DNA from: Paludibacteraceae bacterium
GTDB lineage: Bacteria; Bacteroidota; Bacteroidia; Bacteroidales; Paludibacteraceae
DNA length: 35,675 nt
Assembly: GCA_018056165.1 (NCBI GenBank)
Contig: JAGPGD010000017.1
Span: 1-35,675 of the forward strand
Reading direction: 5' to 3'
Made by a program: the position numbers and the translations under genes. The notes under the pieces are model-generated. The model had not been told where the DNA came from, searched no databases, and was given only the letters and a program-made list of their open reading frames with translations. Positions 10,301-18,500 of this stretch are shown piece by piece; position 1 is the first letter of the stretch; every line of letters starts with the position of its first letter.

Positions 10301-11758
10301 CAGAATACCTAATTCGTTCAATTTTTCATCAAAAAAATGGATAGAACCATCTTTAGTCGCAATAATGATATAATTGTCTGAAGTTTGTAAAAAAGCTCTT
10401 ACTTCATTAGCGGTAAGCGACGAGATATTTTTGTTTACTTTTCTTAAATGGAATTGCGGAGTGTAAAAACTAATTTTTTCAATGCCTTTATTGTAAGTAC
10501 TCAACCACAAATTTCCGTTTCTATCAGCATAAGCCGCATGGATAACATTTGTAAAAAGTTGATGGGGAGAGCGAGGCTCATTGTAGAAATATTCCAATTC
10601 ATCCTTTTCACGATTGTATCTTGAAAAACCACCGCCTTGTGGATTAATCCAGAGTTGATGATAAATATCCTCAAAAATCATAAAATTCGGTAGAATGGAA
10701 ATAGGATTTACATCATCTACTTTAGGCTGAAAATGTTTTAAAGAGTTGTCTGTCAACCTGTAACGGAATATACCAGATTGTTCGCTTTCAAACCATGCTA
10801 TACCTTCTGAATCTACTTTAACCGATTTGAAGTTATTATCTGTAATCTGGGAAGAATTATTTTTATTAAAATGAGAAATTATTTTTGAAGAAGCGTCAAG
10901 AATGTAAAAACCTTCATTATCAGTGGTGGCTACAATATGTTGATTGTCAATAGCCGCTATATCCGTAACAATTGAATTTGTGGAAAGATTAGTTTTAGTA
11001 AAACGATTTTTTTTACTTGAAAAATTCCAGACATTTCCATTGCTATCACCAAACCAAAGTTGACCGTGGGTTTCCATGCAGCAGTAAAAAGCATTAGAGA
11101 ACTGTTTTTCGTTGAGCTGATAGGATTTTATCTGATCAGAATTTGGCTCAACACAACATAATCCATTATTTGTGCCCAGCCAGATATTTTTTTCACTATC
11201 TTCCTTGATAAAATTTATATGATTATCGTTAATGTTTTCCTCAGACAGGGTAGAATAGTTTATAGTGCTTAATTTAAGAGTTTTCGGATCACTTATAACT
11301 CGAATAGCACCTATTTTATTGGTAGCAATCCAAATTTCACCTTTTGAAGTTTCAATAAAACGTTTCTCTCTTTCAACTCCATATTCAAACCGATTGGTTT
11401 TATATGGTAAGCTATAAAATTGCTCTATTCTTGGATCAAAACGATGAATTCTGCCATCATAAGTTTGAATCCAGAGAAAACCCAATTTATCTTCATAAAT
11501 AAAATCGATTCGATTGGTAGCAATGTTACTATAATCACCGGGCTGTGATTTATAAATGGTAAATTCATAACCATCAAACTTGTTTAAGCCATCCCAGGTG
11601 CCAAACCATATAAAACCCTTACTGTCCTGTATAATGGAAGTTACCGTATTTTGAGATAAGCCATTTTCAACTGAATAATGCTGAAAAAAAACTTGCTTTT
11701 CTGAGAAAACCATCTCACAAGAAAAACAAATAAATAAAATTAAGATAAATTTTTTCAT
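7319..11758 (-). CDS. hybrid two-component sensor/response regulator (HTCS) with AraC output
   Basis: This 1479-residue inner-membrane protein joins sensor, kinase, receiver and DNA-binding parts. The start is set at the ATG at 11756-11758, because it begins a signal peptide (MKKFILILFICFSCEMVFS) and a -7 box lies just upstream; the open frame runs 33 codons further. The periplasmic part has many two-component-regulator propeller repeats (SQNTVTSIIQDSKGFIWFGT and similar) and a Y_Y_Y domain (about 790-880). One membrane helix follows at about 906-927. The kinase has phospho-acceptor His956 in ISHELRTPL, DEGIGIP and GSGIGLNLV. The receiver has phospho-acceptor Asp1271 in LVISDLMMP and Lys in TKPFSP. 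The AraC helix-turn-helix occupies about 1375-1475. Such proteins usually control polysaccharide-use loci, but no SusC/SusD or glycoside hydrolase gene is in the window, so the signal and targets are unknown. Confidence 0.95.
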   Translation of the reverse strand: MKKFILILFICFSCEMVFSEKQVFFQHYSVENGLSQNTVTSIIQDSKGFIWFGTWDGLNKFDGYEFTIYKSQPGDYSNIATNRIDFIYEDKLGFLWIQTYDGRIHRFDPRIEQFYSLPYKTNRFEYGVEREKRFIETSKGEIWIATNKIGAIRVISDPKTLKLSTINYSTLSEENINDNHINFIKEDSEKNIWLGTNNGLCCVEPNSDQIKSYQLNEKQFSNAFYCCMETHGQLWFGDSNGNVWNFSSKKNRFTKTNLSTNSIVTDIAAIDNQHIVATTDNEGFYILDASSKIISHFNKNNSSQITDNNFKSVKVDSEGIAWFESEQSGIFRYRLTDNSLKHFQPKVDDVNPISILPNFMIFEDIYHQLWINPQGGGFSRYNREKDELEYFYNEPRSPHQLFTNVIHAAYADRNGNLWLSTYNKGIEKISFYTPQFHLRKVNKNISSLTANEVRAFLQTSDNYIIIATKDGSIHFFDEKLNELGILSQNGQLNSGNKINDMAYCMFEDSKKNIWIGTKGGGVLKLIPRDSNNKIPSYQIQRFENNPLDNNSLSNNNIYSIIEDKNGHILIGTFGGGLNILTEGKEGVSFINFKNKLKNYPISTCPKIRHLLLDKNNTLWVATSNGLLQIDDFLTSKMKIYHIEKLPNMSASLSNNDVQYLHSDKKGQLWIATFGGGLLKLKDKATDHSPATFVNYSNKEGIYNDIILSIQEDEQGNLWLSSENSISRFEPSTHYFQNYQILNGINDVFFSEAASLFTRKGEMLFGCNKGFYYFIPRQIKKSEEIPPIEFTRLQLFNQDVKIGEKNSPLKQSITYSNIIELTHKQSVFSIEYAALDYVNPEKIQYAFKLENFDKDWNYVQNQRKATYTNLPKGTYYFRVKSTNNEGAMVNNEKMITIKILPSFWETSVAYVLYGIVFLLLLYTVYYLTSIYLKLKNEVIIEQKVSEIKLRFFTNISHELRTPLTLIIGPIENILKNEKLSTTAHEQLKIVYNNTNRMMRLINQILDFRKVQNNKMRLKVQPIYLVPFLQNICSNFKEEAQEKNMDFKFVNNVGDVVLWLDMEKVDIIFYNLLSNAFKFTPNNKKIEVRIEQSNNNEDIQIKVIDEGIGIPKEKKPFLYERFTSHNEINTLSNLYGSGIGLNLVKEFVDLHKGTIEVESEPGEGSTFTVVFHKGKDHFGDEVDILEEKSNVLLPVDESLIDQNDAKISIEELESYYSTASKEAPFILVIEDDKDMRHFLKMILSKNYHVESAIDGVDGWGKILSLFPDLVISDLMMPNKDGLELIQLIKDNEKTSHIPVILLTEKNAVESKLQAYQYGADDYITKPFSPILLEARVENLLQQRKKLQENYRKRLFDLEPSTVKTSSHNEIFLTKLLEVMEKNMDNDNFTVEDLVSEMGYGRTVFFNKLKGLTGLSPIEFIKELRIKRAAQFLRTGEYTVSEVTYMVGMNDARYFSKCFKKIYGETPSEYKKRYETENKSSE

Positions 11759-11786
11759 AGATTGATCAAAAAACAAATTTCTTAAA

Positions 11787-11794
11787 CAAATATA
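11787..11794 (-). promoter_or_regulatory. possible -7 box of the HTCS gene
   Basis: The minus strand reads TATATTTG, a full match to TAnnTTTG, which would give a leader of about 20 bases to the ATG at 11758. No well-spaced TTTG is visible at -33, so this is tentative. Confidence 0.35.
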
Positions 11795-11973
11795 CATGAT
11801 AATTTTCAATTTACATACAGGCAAATAAAAATCCATACCTTTTTCAGAACACTTCAATTGACGAACCCTTTTTATATTAGTATATTAAATAAGTTTAACT
11901 ATAAAGTCTATGAAAAATTCTGCAAATTGGACATATATAAAAATAATTTATTTTGTGCTGTATACAATAGGAC

Positions 11974-11994
11974 GTAAATTCAAGTAATTAATGA
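11974..11994 (+). repeat. solitary 21-base copy of the IS-end-like sequence
   Basis: These 21 bases are identical to 35549-35569, and in both places GG plus one base precedes them. At 35549 the sequence continues like an IS end (ATGCAAC); here the similarity stops after AATTAATG. No transposase fragment follows. It is probably a decayed IS or MITE end. Confidence 0.6.
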
Positions 11995-12013
11995 ATGTCA
12001 TTGTTTATGGTGC

Positions 12014-12099
12014 TGTCGGATTTGTAATCAGACAGTTTGTTACGTGTGGATTCTAAATCTGCTATTACACCAGCAAAGGATGACAAATCATTTGTGACA
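12014..12099 (+). repeat. 86-base direct repeat, copy 1
   Basis: By hand alignment this copy agrees with 12297-12382 at 77 of 86 positions with no gaps. The central part, from TAAATCTGCTATTACACCAG to AAAGGAT, is unchanged. The small inverted repeat near its left end is damaged in this copy (CGGATTTGTAATCAG). Confidence 0.85.
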
Positions 12100-12123
12100 A
12101 GGTTCTTCCAACCTTATTTTGCT

Positions 12124-12180
12124 AAAACCTTAATAACAAACAAATCTTTCCAAAATCAAACCTTATTAGCTTATTGAAAA
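12124..12180 (+). repeat. interspersed repeat shared with the sprA-dsbD intergenic region
   Basis: AAAACCTTAATAAC, ACAAACAAA and ATCAAACCTTATTA occur here in the same order as at 23107-23163, with small insertions and deletions between them. Both copies are intergenic. Confidence 0.65.
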
Positions 12181-12296
12181 TCAGTAGATTTTGTCACAGG
12201 TACATACCTGCGCCAGCGAGAAAATCTGAAGATTATATTTTTAATTGCGAAATAAGCATGGAGGATACGCCGAACATGAAAAATTTTTTATGTCCC

Positions 12297-12382
12297 TGTC
12301 GGATTTGCAATCCGGCAATTTGTTACCTGTAGATTTTAAATCTGCTATTACACCAGCAAAGGATAACAAATCATTTGCGACA
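12297..12382 (+). repeat. 86-base direct repeat, copy 2
   Basis: This is the partner of 12014-12099 (77 of 86 identical). It contains two small palindromes, CGGATTTGCAATCCG and AGATTTTAAATCT. Its right end abuts the palindrome at 12382-12405. A 64-codon open frame on the minus strand crosses it but is judged a by-product of the repeat. Confidence 0.85.
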
Positions 12383-12405
12383 GAGACGTAGCATGCTGCG
12401 TCTCT
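12382..12405. repeat. near-perfect 24-base palindrome
   Basis: Arms AGAGACG and CGTCTCT enclose T-AGCATGCT-G, so all positions pair except one T/G pair, which is a U-G wobble in plus-strand RNA. No T tract follows, so it is not a standard terminator. It is likely part of the neighbouring repeat element. Confidence 0.7.
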
Positions 12406-12473
12406 ATCAAATATATATTCGCTGATTATCAGCAAATTAATAAAAATTTTACTCGGAACTCGGAACTACAATC

Positions 12474-13604
12474 TTATCTCACCAAGAACTCTGAAATCGC
12501 CTGACAAACCTTATTGATTTCTTCTTCTGTCAAATAGGGATGCATGGGCAAGGAAAGCACTTTACCGCAAAGAGATTCAGTAGCCGGAAAATCGCCGAAA
12601 TGATAACCCAAATTGAGATACGCTGTCTGTTCGTGCATGGGTTTGGGATAATAAACCATTGTCGGGATACCCTGTTCCTTCAAATAAGCCTGCAAACCAT
12701 CCCGCTGCTTTTCATCCTGCAACTGAACGGTATATTGTGCCCAACTGGAAAGATAACCTTCAGGAACAACTGGTGTTTTTACCAAATCTTTCAATTTTTC
12801 CGTATAAAGATTGGCTGCTTTATTGACATCGCTCAATTCATATTTTTTGAAAGCATCAAATTTAACTTTCAAAATGGCAGCCTGCAACGTATCGAGTCGG
12901 GAATTCATACCAATGCGTACGTTATCATATTTGAAAGAACCTTTGCCGTGTACCCGCAAGGAATCCATCAGCAAAGCCCATTCGTCGTTATCGGTAAAAA
13001 CTGCACCGCCGTCGCCATAACAACCCAGCGGTTTGGCAGGGAAAAACGAAGTAGTAGAAATATCACCAAAACTGCACGCTTTTTTGCCGTTAATTTCACC
13101 ACCAAAACCCTGTGCTCCGTCTTCCAGAATCAACAGATGATATTTATCGGCAATTTTTCGAATTTCCGGATAATCGGCAGGAAGCCCAAACAAATCAACT
13201 GTAATAATAACTTTGGGTTGGAGTTTGCTTTCCTTGATGGTTTTTTCAATAGTTTTTTCCAGTGCAACAGGATCGATATTGAACGTATCGGCATCCACAT
13301 CCACAAATACGGGTGTTGCCCCTTCAAGCGAAACGACTTCGGCGGAAGCAAAGAAAGTAAAATCGGGAACAAAAACTGCATCACCGGATTTGATTCCCCA
13401 AGCTTTTAATGCCAGCGTCAAAGCTTCCGTACCATTGGCGCATGAAACGCAATGTTTCACACCAACATATTCTGCCAACTGCTGTTCCAATTCTTTCACT
13501 TGTTTTCCCATAATAAATACACCGGAAGCAGCCACTTCGAGCATTGCCTGATCAATGTCTTTTTTCAGGACTTCGTACTGTTTTTTTAAATCACGAAATT
13601 GCAT
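12474..13604 (-). CDS. wbpE: DegT/DnrJ/EryC1/StrS aminotransferase, WbpE/PorR-like
   Basis: This 376-residue PLP enzyme transfers an amino group to a keto-sugar nucleotide. Features of the family are the phosphate-binding CANGTEALTLAL (about 55-66), PDFTFFASAEV, the PLP ring contact Asp162 in LILEDGAQGFGG, and the Schiff-base lysine Lys191 in SFFPAKPLGCYGDGG. The overall sequence resembles UDP-2-acetamido-2-deoxy-3-oxo-glucuronate aminotransferases (WbpE), whose P. gingivalis relative is PorR. The WbpD-like gene on the same strand upstream supports this: the amine made here would be acetylated by that enzyme. The substrate is inferred, not proven; other 3- or 4-keto sugars are possible. The gene is visibly richer in G+C than its neighbours (25 and 30 G+C in the 60-base blocks at 12901 and 12961), a sign of different origin. 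WbpA, WbpB and WbpI partners are not in the window. Confidence 0.85.
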   Translation of the reverse strand: MQFRDLKKQYEVLKKDIDQAMLEVAASGVFIMGKQVKELEQQLAEYVGVKHCVSCANGTEALTLALKAWGIKSGDAVFVPDFTFFASAEVVSLEGATPVFVDVDADTFNIDPVALEKTIEKTIKESKLQPKVIITVDLFGLPADYPEIRKIADKYHLLILEDGAQGFGGEINGKKACSFGDISTTSFFPAKPLGCYGDGGAVFTDNDEWALLMDSLRVHGKGSFKYDNVRIGMNSRLDTLQAAILKVKFDAFKKYELSDVNKAANLYTEKLKDLVKTPVVPEGYLSSWAQYTVQLQDEKQRDGLQAYLKEQGIPTMVYYPKPMHEQTAYLNLGYHFGDFPATESLCGKVLSLPMHPYLTEEEINKVCQAISEFLVR

Positions 13605-13706
13605 ACTTTTTTATTTAGTTTTGAATTTTACAAAATTTACAAAGTGCCAACGGTATTTTCAAAATACGCAAAAAATTAGCGTTCATGAGCGTGAAAAAAT
13701 ACATCT

Positions 13707-13781
13707 CTCGCAGATTATCGCAGATGAATACGCAAATAGACGTAGAGAATCAGCGAAAGAAATCAGCGTAAATCAGCGAGA
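13707..13781. repeat. short-motif repeat cluster between wbpE and wbpD
   Basis: TCGCAGAT occurs twice, 10 bases apart (13709, 13719), and AATCAGCG three times, at 13748, 13761 and 13771. The outer ends TCTCGCAGAT and ATCAGCGAGA are inverted copies of each other with one mismatch. An imperfect related motif, TTAGCGTTCATGAGCG, lies just before, near 13677-13692. Similar CGCAGAT/ATCAGCG arrays are, to my knowledge, common intergenic repeats in Bacteroidota. Confidence 0.7.
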
Positions 13782-13873
13782 AAAAATATTTCACAAGAAC
13801 TTTTAATAACAGGAAAAAATTCCTAATTAAATTCTAAACTTTTTTACACTTCGTAATCCGGATTTTGTTCCAT

Positions 13874-14440
13874 TTAAACTTTTTCTTTCAAACCGTTTTC
13901 TGTTTCCTGATATTTTTTCCCGCATTTTTTGCAGACTAAATTTTGCTCCAGTCGTTCGCCACATTCGCATACCCAGCCAATTTGTCGAGCAGGGACACCT
14001 GCAACGAGGGCATAATCTTTTACATTTTTGGTGACGACAGCTCCAGCAGCTACCATAGCTGAACGACCAACTGTATGTCCACAAACGACCGTACAATTTG
14101 CTCCCAGTGAAGCTCCATTTTTAATTAACGTTTTGTCGTAAATGCCATGAACAGGATAATGAGCGCGAGGTGTTTTTACGTTGGTAAACACACAGGATGG
14201 CCCGCAAAAAACATTATCTTCCAGTTCCACGCCTTCGTAAACAGAAACATTGTTTTGAATACGGACATTGTTGCCAATTTTCACATTGTTGGCTATGTTT
14301 ACATTCTGCCCCAAGGAACAATTTTCACCAATTTCTGCCCCTTTCTGAACATGACAGAAATGCCAGATCTTAGTTCCCTTGCCAATTTTTACCTGTTCGT
14401 CGATATAACTGCTTTCGTGTACAAAAAAATCTTTTCCCAT
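13874..14440 (-). CDS. wbpD: left-handed beta-helix N-acetyltransferase with C-terminal zinc ribbon, WbpD-like
   Basis: This 188-residue protein consists of hexapeptide repeats ([36 protein letters not shown] and so on) that build a left-handed beta helix acting as a trimer. The [32 protein letters not shown] and [21 protein letters not shown] stretches match acetyltransferases of the WbpD/WlbB group. Those enzymes acetylate the 3-amino group of UDP-2-acetamido-3-amino-2,3-dideoxy-glucuronate. After the helix come CECG and CKKCG pairs (about residues 158-173), a probable zinc ribbon. It lies upstream of the wbpE-like gene on the same strand, but a 269-base repeat-bearing gap separates them, so they may not share a transcript. 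The sugar specificity is inferred from the pairing. Confidence 0.85.
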   Translation of the reverse strand: MGKDFFVHESSYIDEQVKIGKGTKIWHFCHVQKGAEIGENCSLGQNVNIANNVKIGNNVRIQNNVSVYEGVELEDNVFCGPSCVFTNVKTPRAHYPVHGIYDKTLIKNGASLGANCTVVCGHTVGRSAMVAAGAVVTKNVKDYALVAGVPARQIGWVCECGERLEQNLVCKKCGKKYQETENGLKEKV

Positions 14441-14572
14441 ATAGTATTTTTTTATTCAATAATTTAAGATTTTTAATATTGAATATTGAGCATTAAGCAT
14501 TAAGAAAAAAGAGGAGAGAGTAATCACGTATCGATTCTATCTGGCATCATCTTATATATTCTAAAAGTTTTA

Positions 14573-14606
14573 CAAAGATAAGATTTTTTAATAAAAAGAT
14601 GGTCAA
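14573..14606 (-). promoter_or_regulatory. probable promoter of wbpD
   Basis: The minus strand reads TTG, 23 bases, then TATCTTTG, a full match to TAnnTTTG. The spacing is a little longer than the usual 19-21. The leader to the wbpD ATG would be about 125 bases. Confidence 0.45.
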
Positions 14607-14866
14607 CGTTATTTAAACATTTACCTTTTTTACTCCACCCTCTCATACTTCCATTCTTCTCTTCGTCTGTAAACTCAAAATCCTAATTTACAACTATTTT
14701 TAAATTGTTTTTTTATTTTCGAAAGCTATTTAAGAGTAGAAAAATTGTACGTTTTCATTTTTTTAGCCGAAATTCTTTCTTTTCTTTTTAATTGCTTAAT
14801 CGTAATTTTTTATAGAAATCAACGTTAACTAAAAAATAAGTTTTTTTATTCTATAGCTTAGTAAAG

Positions 14867-14898
14867 TTGGTATATTTCCAGATAAATTCTTACTTTTA
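14867..14898 (+). promoter_or_regulatory. possible promoter of ruvA-sprA
   Basis: TTGG, 20 bases, then TACTTTTA: one mismatch to TAnnTTTG and correct spacing. Transcription would begin about 10 bases before the ruvA ATG. It could also serve sprA, which lies 78 bases after ruvA. Confidence 0.4.
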
Positions 14899-14915
14899 CA
14901 CCAAATTTTAACCAG

Positions 14916-15506
14916 ATGATTGATTATATAAAAGGTGAAATTACAGAATTGACACCTGCTTATGTGGTGATTGAAACAGGAGGAATAGGCTATTTTATCA
15001 ATATTGCTCTCCCTGTGTTTTCTTTATTAAGTGGAAAAAATTCAGCTAAGTTATATATTTATGAGGTGATTCGTGAAGATGCTTATCTGCTTTATGGCTT
15101 TAGCACAAAAGATGAAAGGCAGCTTTTTTTGTTATTGATTTCTGTTTCAGGAATCGGAGCAAATACCGCACGAATGGTTATGTCGTCTTACTCTGTTGAA
15201 GAGCTTCAAGGAATAATAGCCAGTGAAAATGATTCTGCTCTTAGCTCCATAAAAGGAATTGGCACCAAAACAGCTCAACGAATCATTGTGGACTTAAAAG
15301 ATAAAATTTTAAAAATTACTTCAAATAAAGAAAATCTTCCTGCATTTAAGGACACAACCTCCCAAATAAAAGAAGAAGCTATCGCTGCCCTTGTTATGCT
15401 TGGTTTTTCTGCGGCGGTTTCTCAAAAAGCAATTGATTCTATATTGAAAAAACAATCTGTTGCCAACGTAGAAGATTTAATTAAACAGGTTTTGAAAATA
15501 ATCTGA
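14916..15506 (+). CDS. ruvA: Holliday junction branch migration protein RuvA
   Basis: This 196-residue protein binds four-way DNA junctions as a tetramer and loads the RuvB motor. The N-terminal OB fold starts MIDYIKGEITELTPAYVVIE. Two helix-hairpin-helix motifs follow: VSGIGANTARMVMSSYS (about 77-94) and IKGIGTKTAQRIIVDLKDK (about 111-129). The C-terminal domain that contacts RuvB is EEAIAALVMLGFSAAVSQKA (about 152-171) to the end. Length is normal. It precedes sprA by 78 bases on the same strand, an arrangement that I recall as recurring in Bacteroidota. ruvB and ruvC are not in the window. Confidence 0.97.
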   Translation: MIDYIKGEITELTPAYVVIETGGIGYFINIALPVFSLLSGKNSAKLYIYEVIREDAYLLYGFSTKDERQLFLLLISVSGIGANTARMVMSSYSVEELQGIIASENDSALSSIKGIGTKTAQRIIVDLKDKILKITSNKENLPAFKDTTSQIKEEAIAALVMLGFSAAVSQKAIDSILKKQSVANVEDLIKQVLKII

Positions 15507-15584
15507 CTTTTAAAGCACATTGATAAATGGGTAATTTCTACTTGATTTAATCTAATAGCTTTCTACAAAAGTGAAAAACAATTT

Positions 15585-18500
15585 ATGCGAAGGGTGAAAA
15601 AATCGGTACGTGTTTTTGTATTTTTCAATAGCTTTTTGATAGCTAACTTTAGCTTTGTCAGTTTATTTAGTCAAGTTTTTTCTAATCAAGCTGTTCAGTC
15701 TCAACAGTCAAGTTCAGATTCTATTCTTTTCTCTATTAAGAAATTAAGTCAGGATACATACGAAGATATTACAACTCAATTACCCCTTGATGCACCCACT
15801 CCTTCCAATGTTAAATCAGTAATTGAATACGATCCTCAAACGAATACGTACATTTTACGTACTTATGTCGGCGAAATTGAAATTGCTACTCCTTTTCTAA
15901 TGACTGAAAAGGAATATTATGACTACACTTTGAAAAAAGAAATGGAAAATTATTGGCGTGAAAAAAATGTTGGTAGTCAGATAGATAATGAAGATAAATT
16001 TCGTTTGACCGACATGAAATTTGACATTGGACCTGCTGAAAAAGTTTTTGGTCCCGGCGGTGTACAAGTTAGAACACAAGGCTCTGCTGAAATTTTATTT
16101 GGTTACAAAACCAATAAAATAGATAATCCAGCTTTGACTGAAAGAATGAGAAAAACAGGCATATTCGATTTTGAAGAAAAAATTCAGATGAATGTAAATG
16201 GTAAAGTAGGCGACAAAGTCAATTTTAATTTGAATTATAATACTGAATCGTCATTTGAATTTGACCAGAAAATGCTTAAACTCAATTATAAAGGAAAAGA
16301 AGATGATATTATTAAAAGCATTGAAGCAGGCAATGTAAGTATGCCCTTGAATAGTTCTCTTATACCAGGAAGCTCAGCTTTGTTTGGAATAAAAACCGAT
16401 TTGCAGTTCGGAAAATTAAGTGTCAGTGCCATTGCCTCTCAACAAGAAGCGGAAACCAAAACTATAAGCACACGAGGAGGTGCTCAAACTACCAAATATG
16501 AAATTAATATTGATAATTATGATGAAAACCGGCATTTCTTTTTAAGTCATTATTTCAGAAATAATTATGAAAATGCAATGAGTAAACTTCCGTATGTGAT
16601 GTCTGGCGTTACTATTACAAGAATGGAAGTTTGGATCACCAATAAACGAGGAAATTATGAACAAGCAAGGAATATTATTGCTTTTGAAGACTTGGGAGAA
16701 ACCGATCGAATTGATAATCCTCACTGGCAGCCAACGTCAACCAATCTTTTACCTTATAACAAAGCAAATTCATTATATGATGAAATTGTATCTTTGCCAA
16801 ATGTTCGTGATATTCAGCAAACTAACAATATTCTTTCTTCACAATATGGAGCATTGGGAATAGTAGGCGGACAAGATTATGAAAAAATTGAAAGTGCTCG
16901 TAAACTGGATCCCTCTGAATATACTTTTAATCCTACCTTAGGTTATATTTCTTTACGCAATATGTTGCAACCTGATGAAGTGCTTGCAGTGGCTTTTGAA
17001 TATACTTATGGCGGGCAAACTTATCAAGTAGGTGAATTTTCAACCGATCCTATAACTGCACCAAATGCATTGATTGTCAAATTATTAAAAAGCACTACTC
17101 AATCTCCTTCTTTGCCTTCGTGGGATTTAATGATGAAAAACGTTTACAGTTTAGGAGCAACTCAAATTCAACCTGAAAATTTTATATTGGAAATAGTTTA
17201 TCGAAATGATTCGGTTGGTACAGAACTTCGATATATTACCGAAGGAAATATTAAAAATAAATTATTGCTACAGGTGATGAATCTTGATAGGCTGAACTCC
17301 AAAAATGCACCTCAACCTGATGGCAAGTTTGATTATGTAGAAGGATATACTATTTTTTCTTCCAGTGGAAAAATCTTTTTCCCTGTGCTGGAACCATTTG
17401 GCTCTCATTTAAAACAAGCAATTGGCAATGATCAGATTGCAGAGAAATATATTTTTCAAGAATTATATGATTCTACCCTTGTAATGGCTCAGGAATTCAG
17501 TGAAAAAAATAAATTTAGAATCATTGGAGAATACAAGGCAAGTTCAAGAAATGAAATCAGGTTAAATGCGATGAATATTCCACGAGGATCGGTTGTAGTA
17601 ACCGCTGGAGGAAAAACATTGGTGGAAAATGTTGATTACACTGTGGATTATATTATGGGGACTGTTAATATTATTAACACTTCTCTTCTGGAATCAGGAA
17701 CCAACATTGATGTCAAGCTTGAAAATCGTTCTATGTTTAATATGCAGCGAAAAACGCTGTTGGGTACTCATCTGGAATATCAATTTAATCGTGATTTTAG
17801 TTTAGGTGGAACCATTATGCACCTTTCCGAAATGCCTTTGACAACCAAAGTAAATACTGGCAATGAACCTATTTCCAACACCATTTGGGGATTGAATACT
17901 TCGTGGAGAAAAGAATCACAATGGCTAACCAACCAATTAGACAAGTTGCCATTTGTAAATGCTACCAAACCTTCAACTATTGCCTTAAATGCAGAAGTTG
18001 CCCAATTGATTCCAGGACATTCTTCAGTAATCAGTGCGGCTGGCTTGGCTTATATTGACGATTTTGAATCAACACAAACAACTATAGACATTCATTATCC
18101 AACTTTCTGGTATCTGGCAAGCACGCCTTATAATCCGAATGGCGGGCTTTTCCCAGAAGCAGCTTTAAGTAACAATGTTGAATATGGTAAAAATAGAGCT
18201 TTGCTAGCTTGGTATTATGTTGATCCCATTTTAAATGCCAACAGCAGAAATACACCTCCAAATTTAAGAAATAATGTTGAATCTCAATCTAATCATTTGA
18301 CACGTAATGTTCTGGAAGAAGAAATTTTTCCAAATAAAGAACGACTGGCAACACAAACTTCACGTTTGACTATTTTAAATTTATCTTATTATCCTACTGA
18401 AAGAGGTCCTTATAATTTGGATGCAGATAATATAAATCCTGATGGAACCTTAATGAATCCACAACAACGCTGGGGTGGTATTATGCGAAAACTCGATGTG

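Larger units (their letters stand above)
11759..12473. other. 715-base non-coding region rich in repeats
   Basis: Between the HTCS start and the aminotransferase stop I find no convincing gene. The stretch holds a -7 box for the HTCS gene, an IS-end-like 21-mer (11974-11994), two 86-base direct repeats (12014-12099, 12297-12382), a copy of a repeat also found after sprA (12124-12180), a near-perfect palindrome (12382-12405) and a short tandem CGGAACT pair near 12454-12467. It looks like a landing zone for small mobile sequences. Confidence 0.7.
14441..14915. other. intergenic region between wbpD and ruvA
   Basis: These 475 AT-rich bases separate two divergent genes. I see a promoter candidate on each strand (14573-14606 minus, 14867-14898 plus) and a short imperfect repeat near 14475-14505 (ATTGAATATTGAGCATTAAG with GCATTAA doubled). 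The C-rich part near 14630-14690 has no recognised gene. Confidence 0.55.

Noticed and set aside
11759..11857. N-terminal 33-codon extension of the hybrid sensor gene
   Set aside because: It would put a charged, cysteine-containing segment before a good signal peptide and would cover the TATATTTG box. The internal ATG at 11758 fits better.
12241..12435. 64-codon open frame on the minus strand
   Set aside because: It is made mostly of the 86-base repeat (copy 2) and the adjoining palindrome. No protein family feature is seen, so it is treated as a by-product of the repeat.
12540..13409. 289-codon open frame on the plus strand opposite the aminotransferase gene
   Set aside because: It lies wholly antisense to a clear DegT-family gene, has no recognisable domain, and its composition is that of a shadow frame.
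13555..13806. 83-codon plus-strand open frame near the repeat cluster
   Set aside because: It begins antisense to the aminotransferase start and ends in the CGCAGAT/ATCAGCG repeats. It has no domain or start signal.
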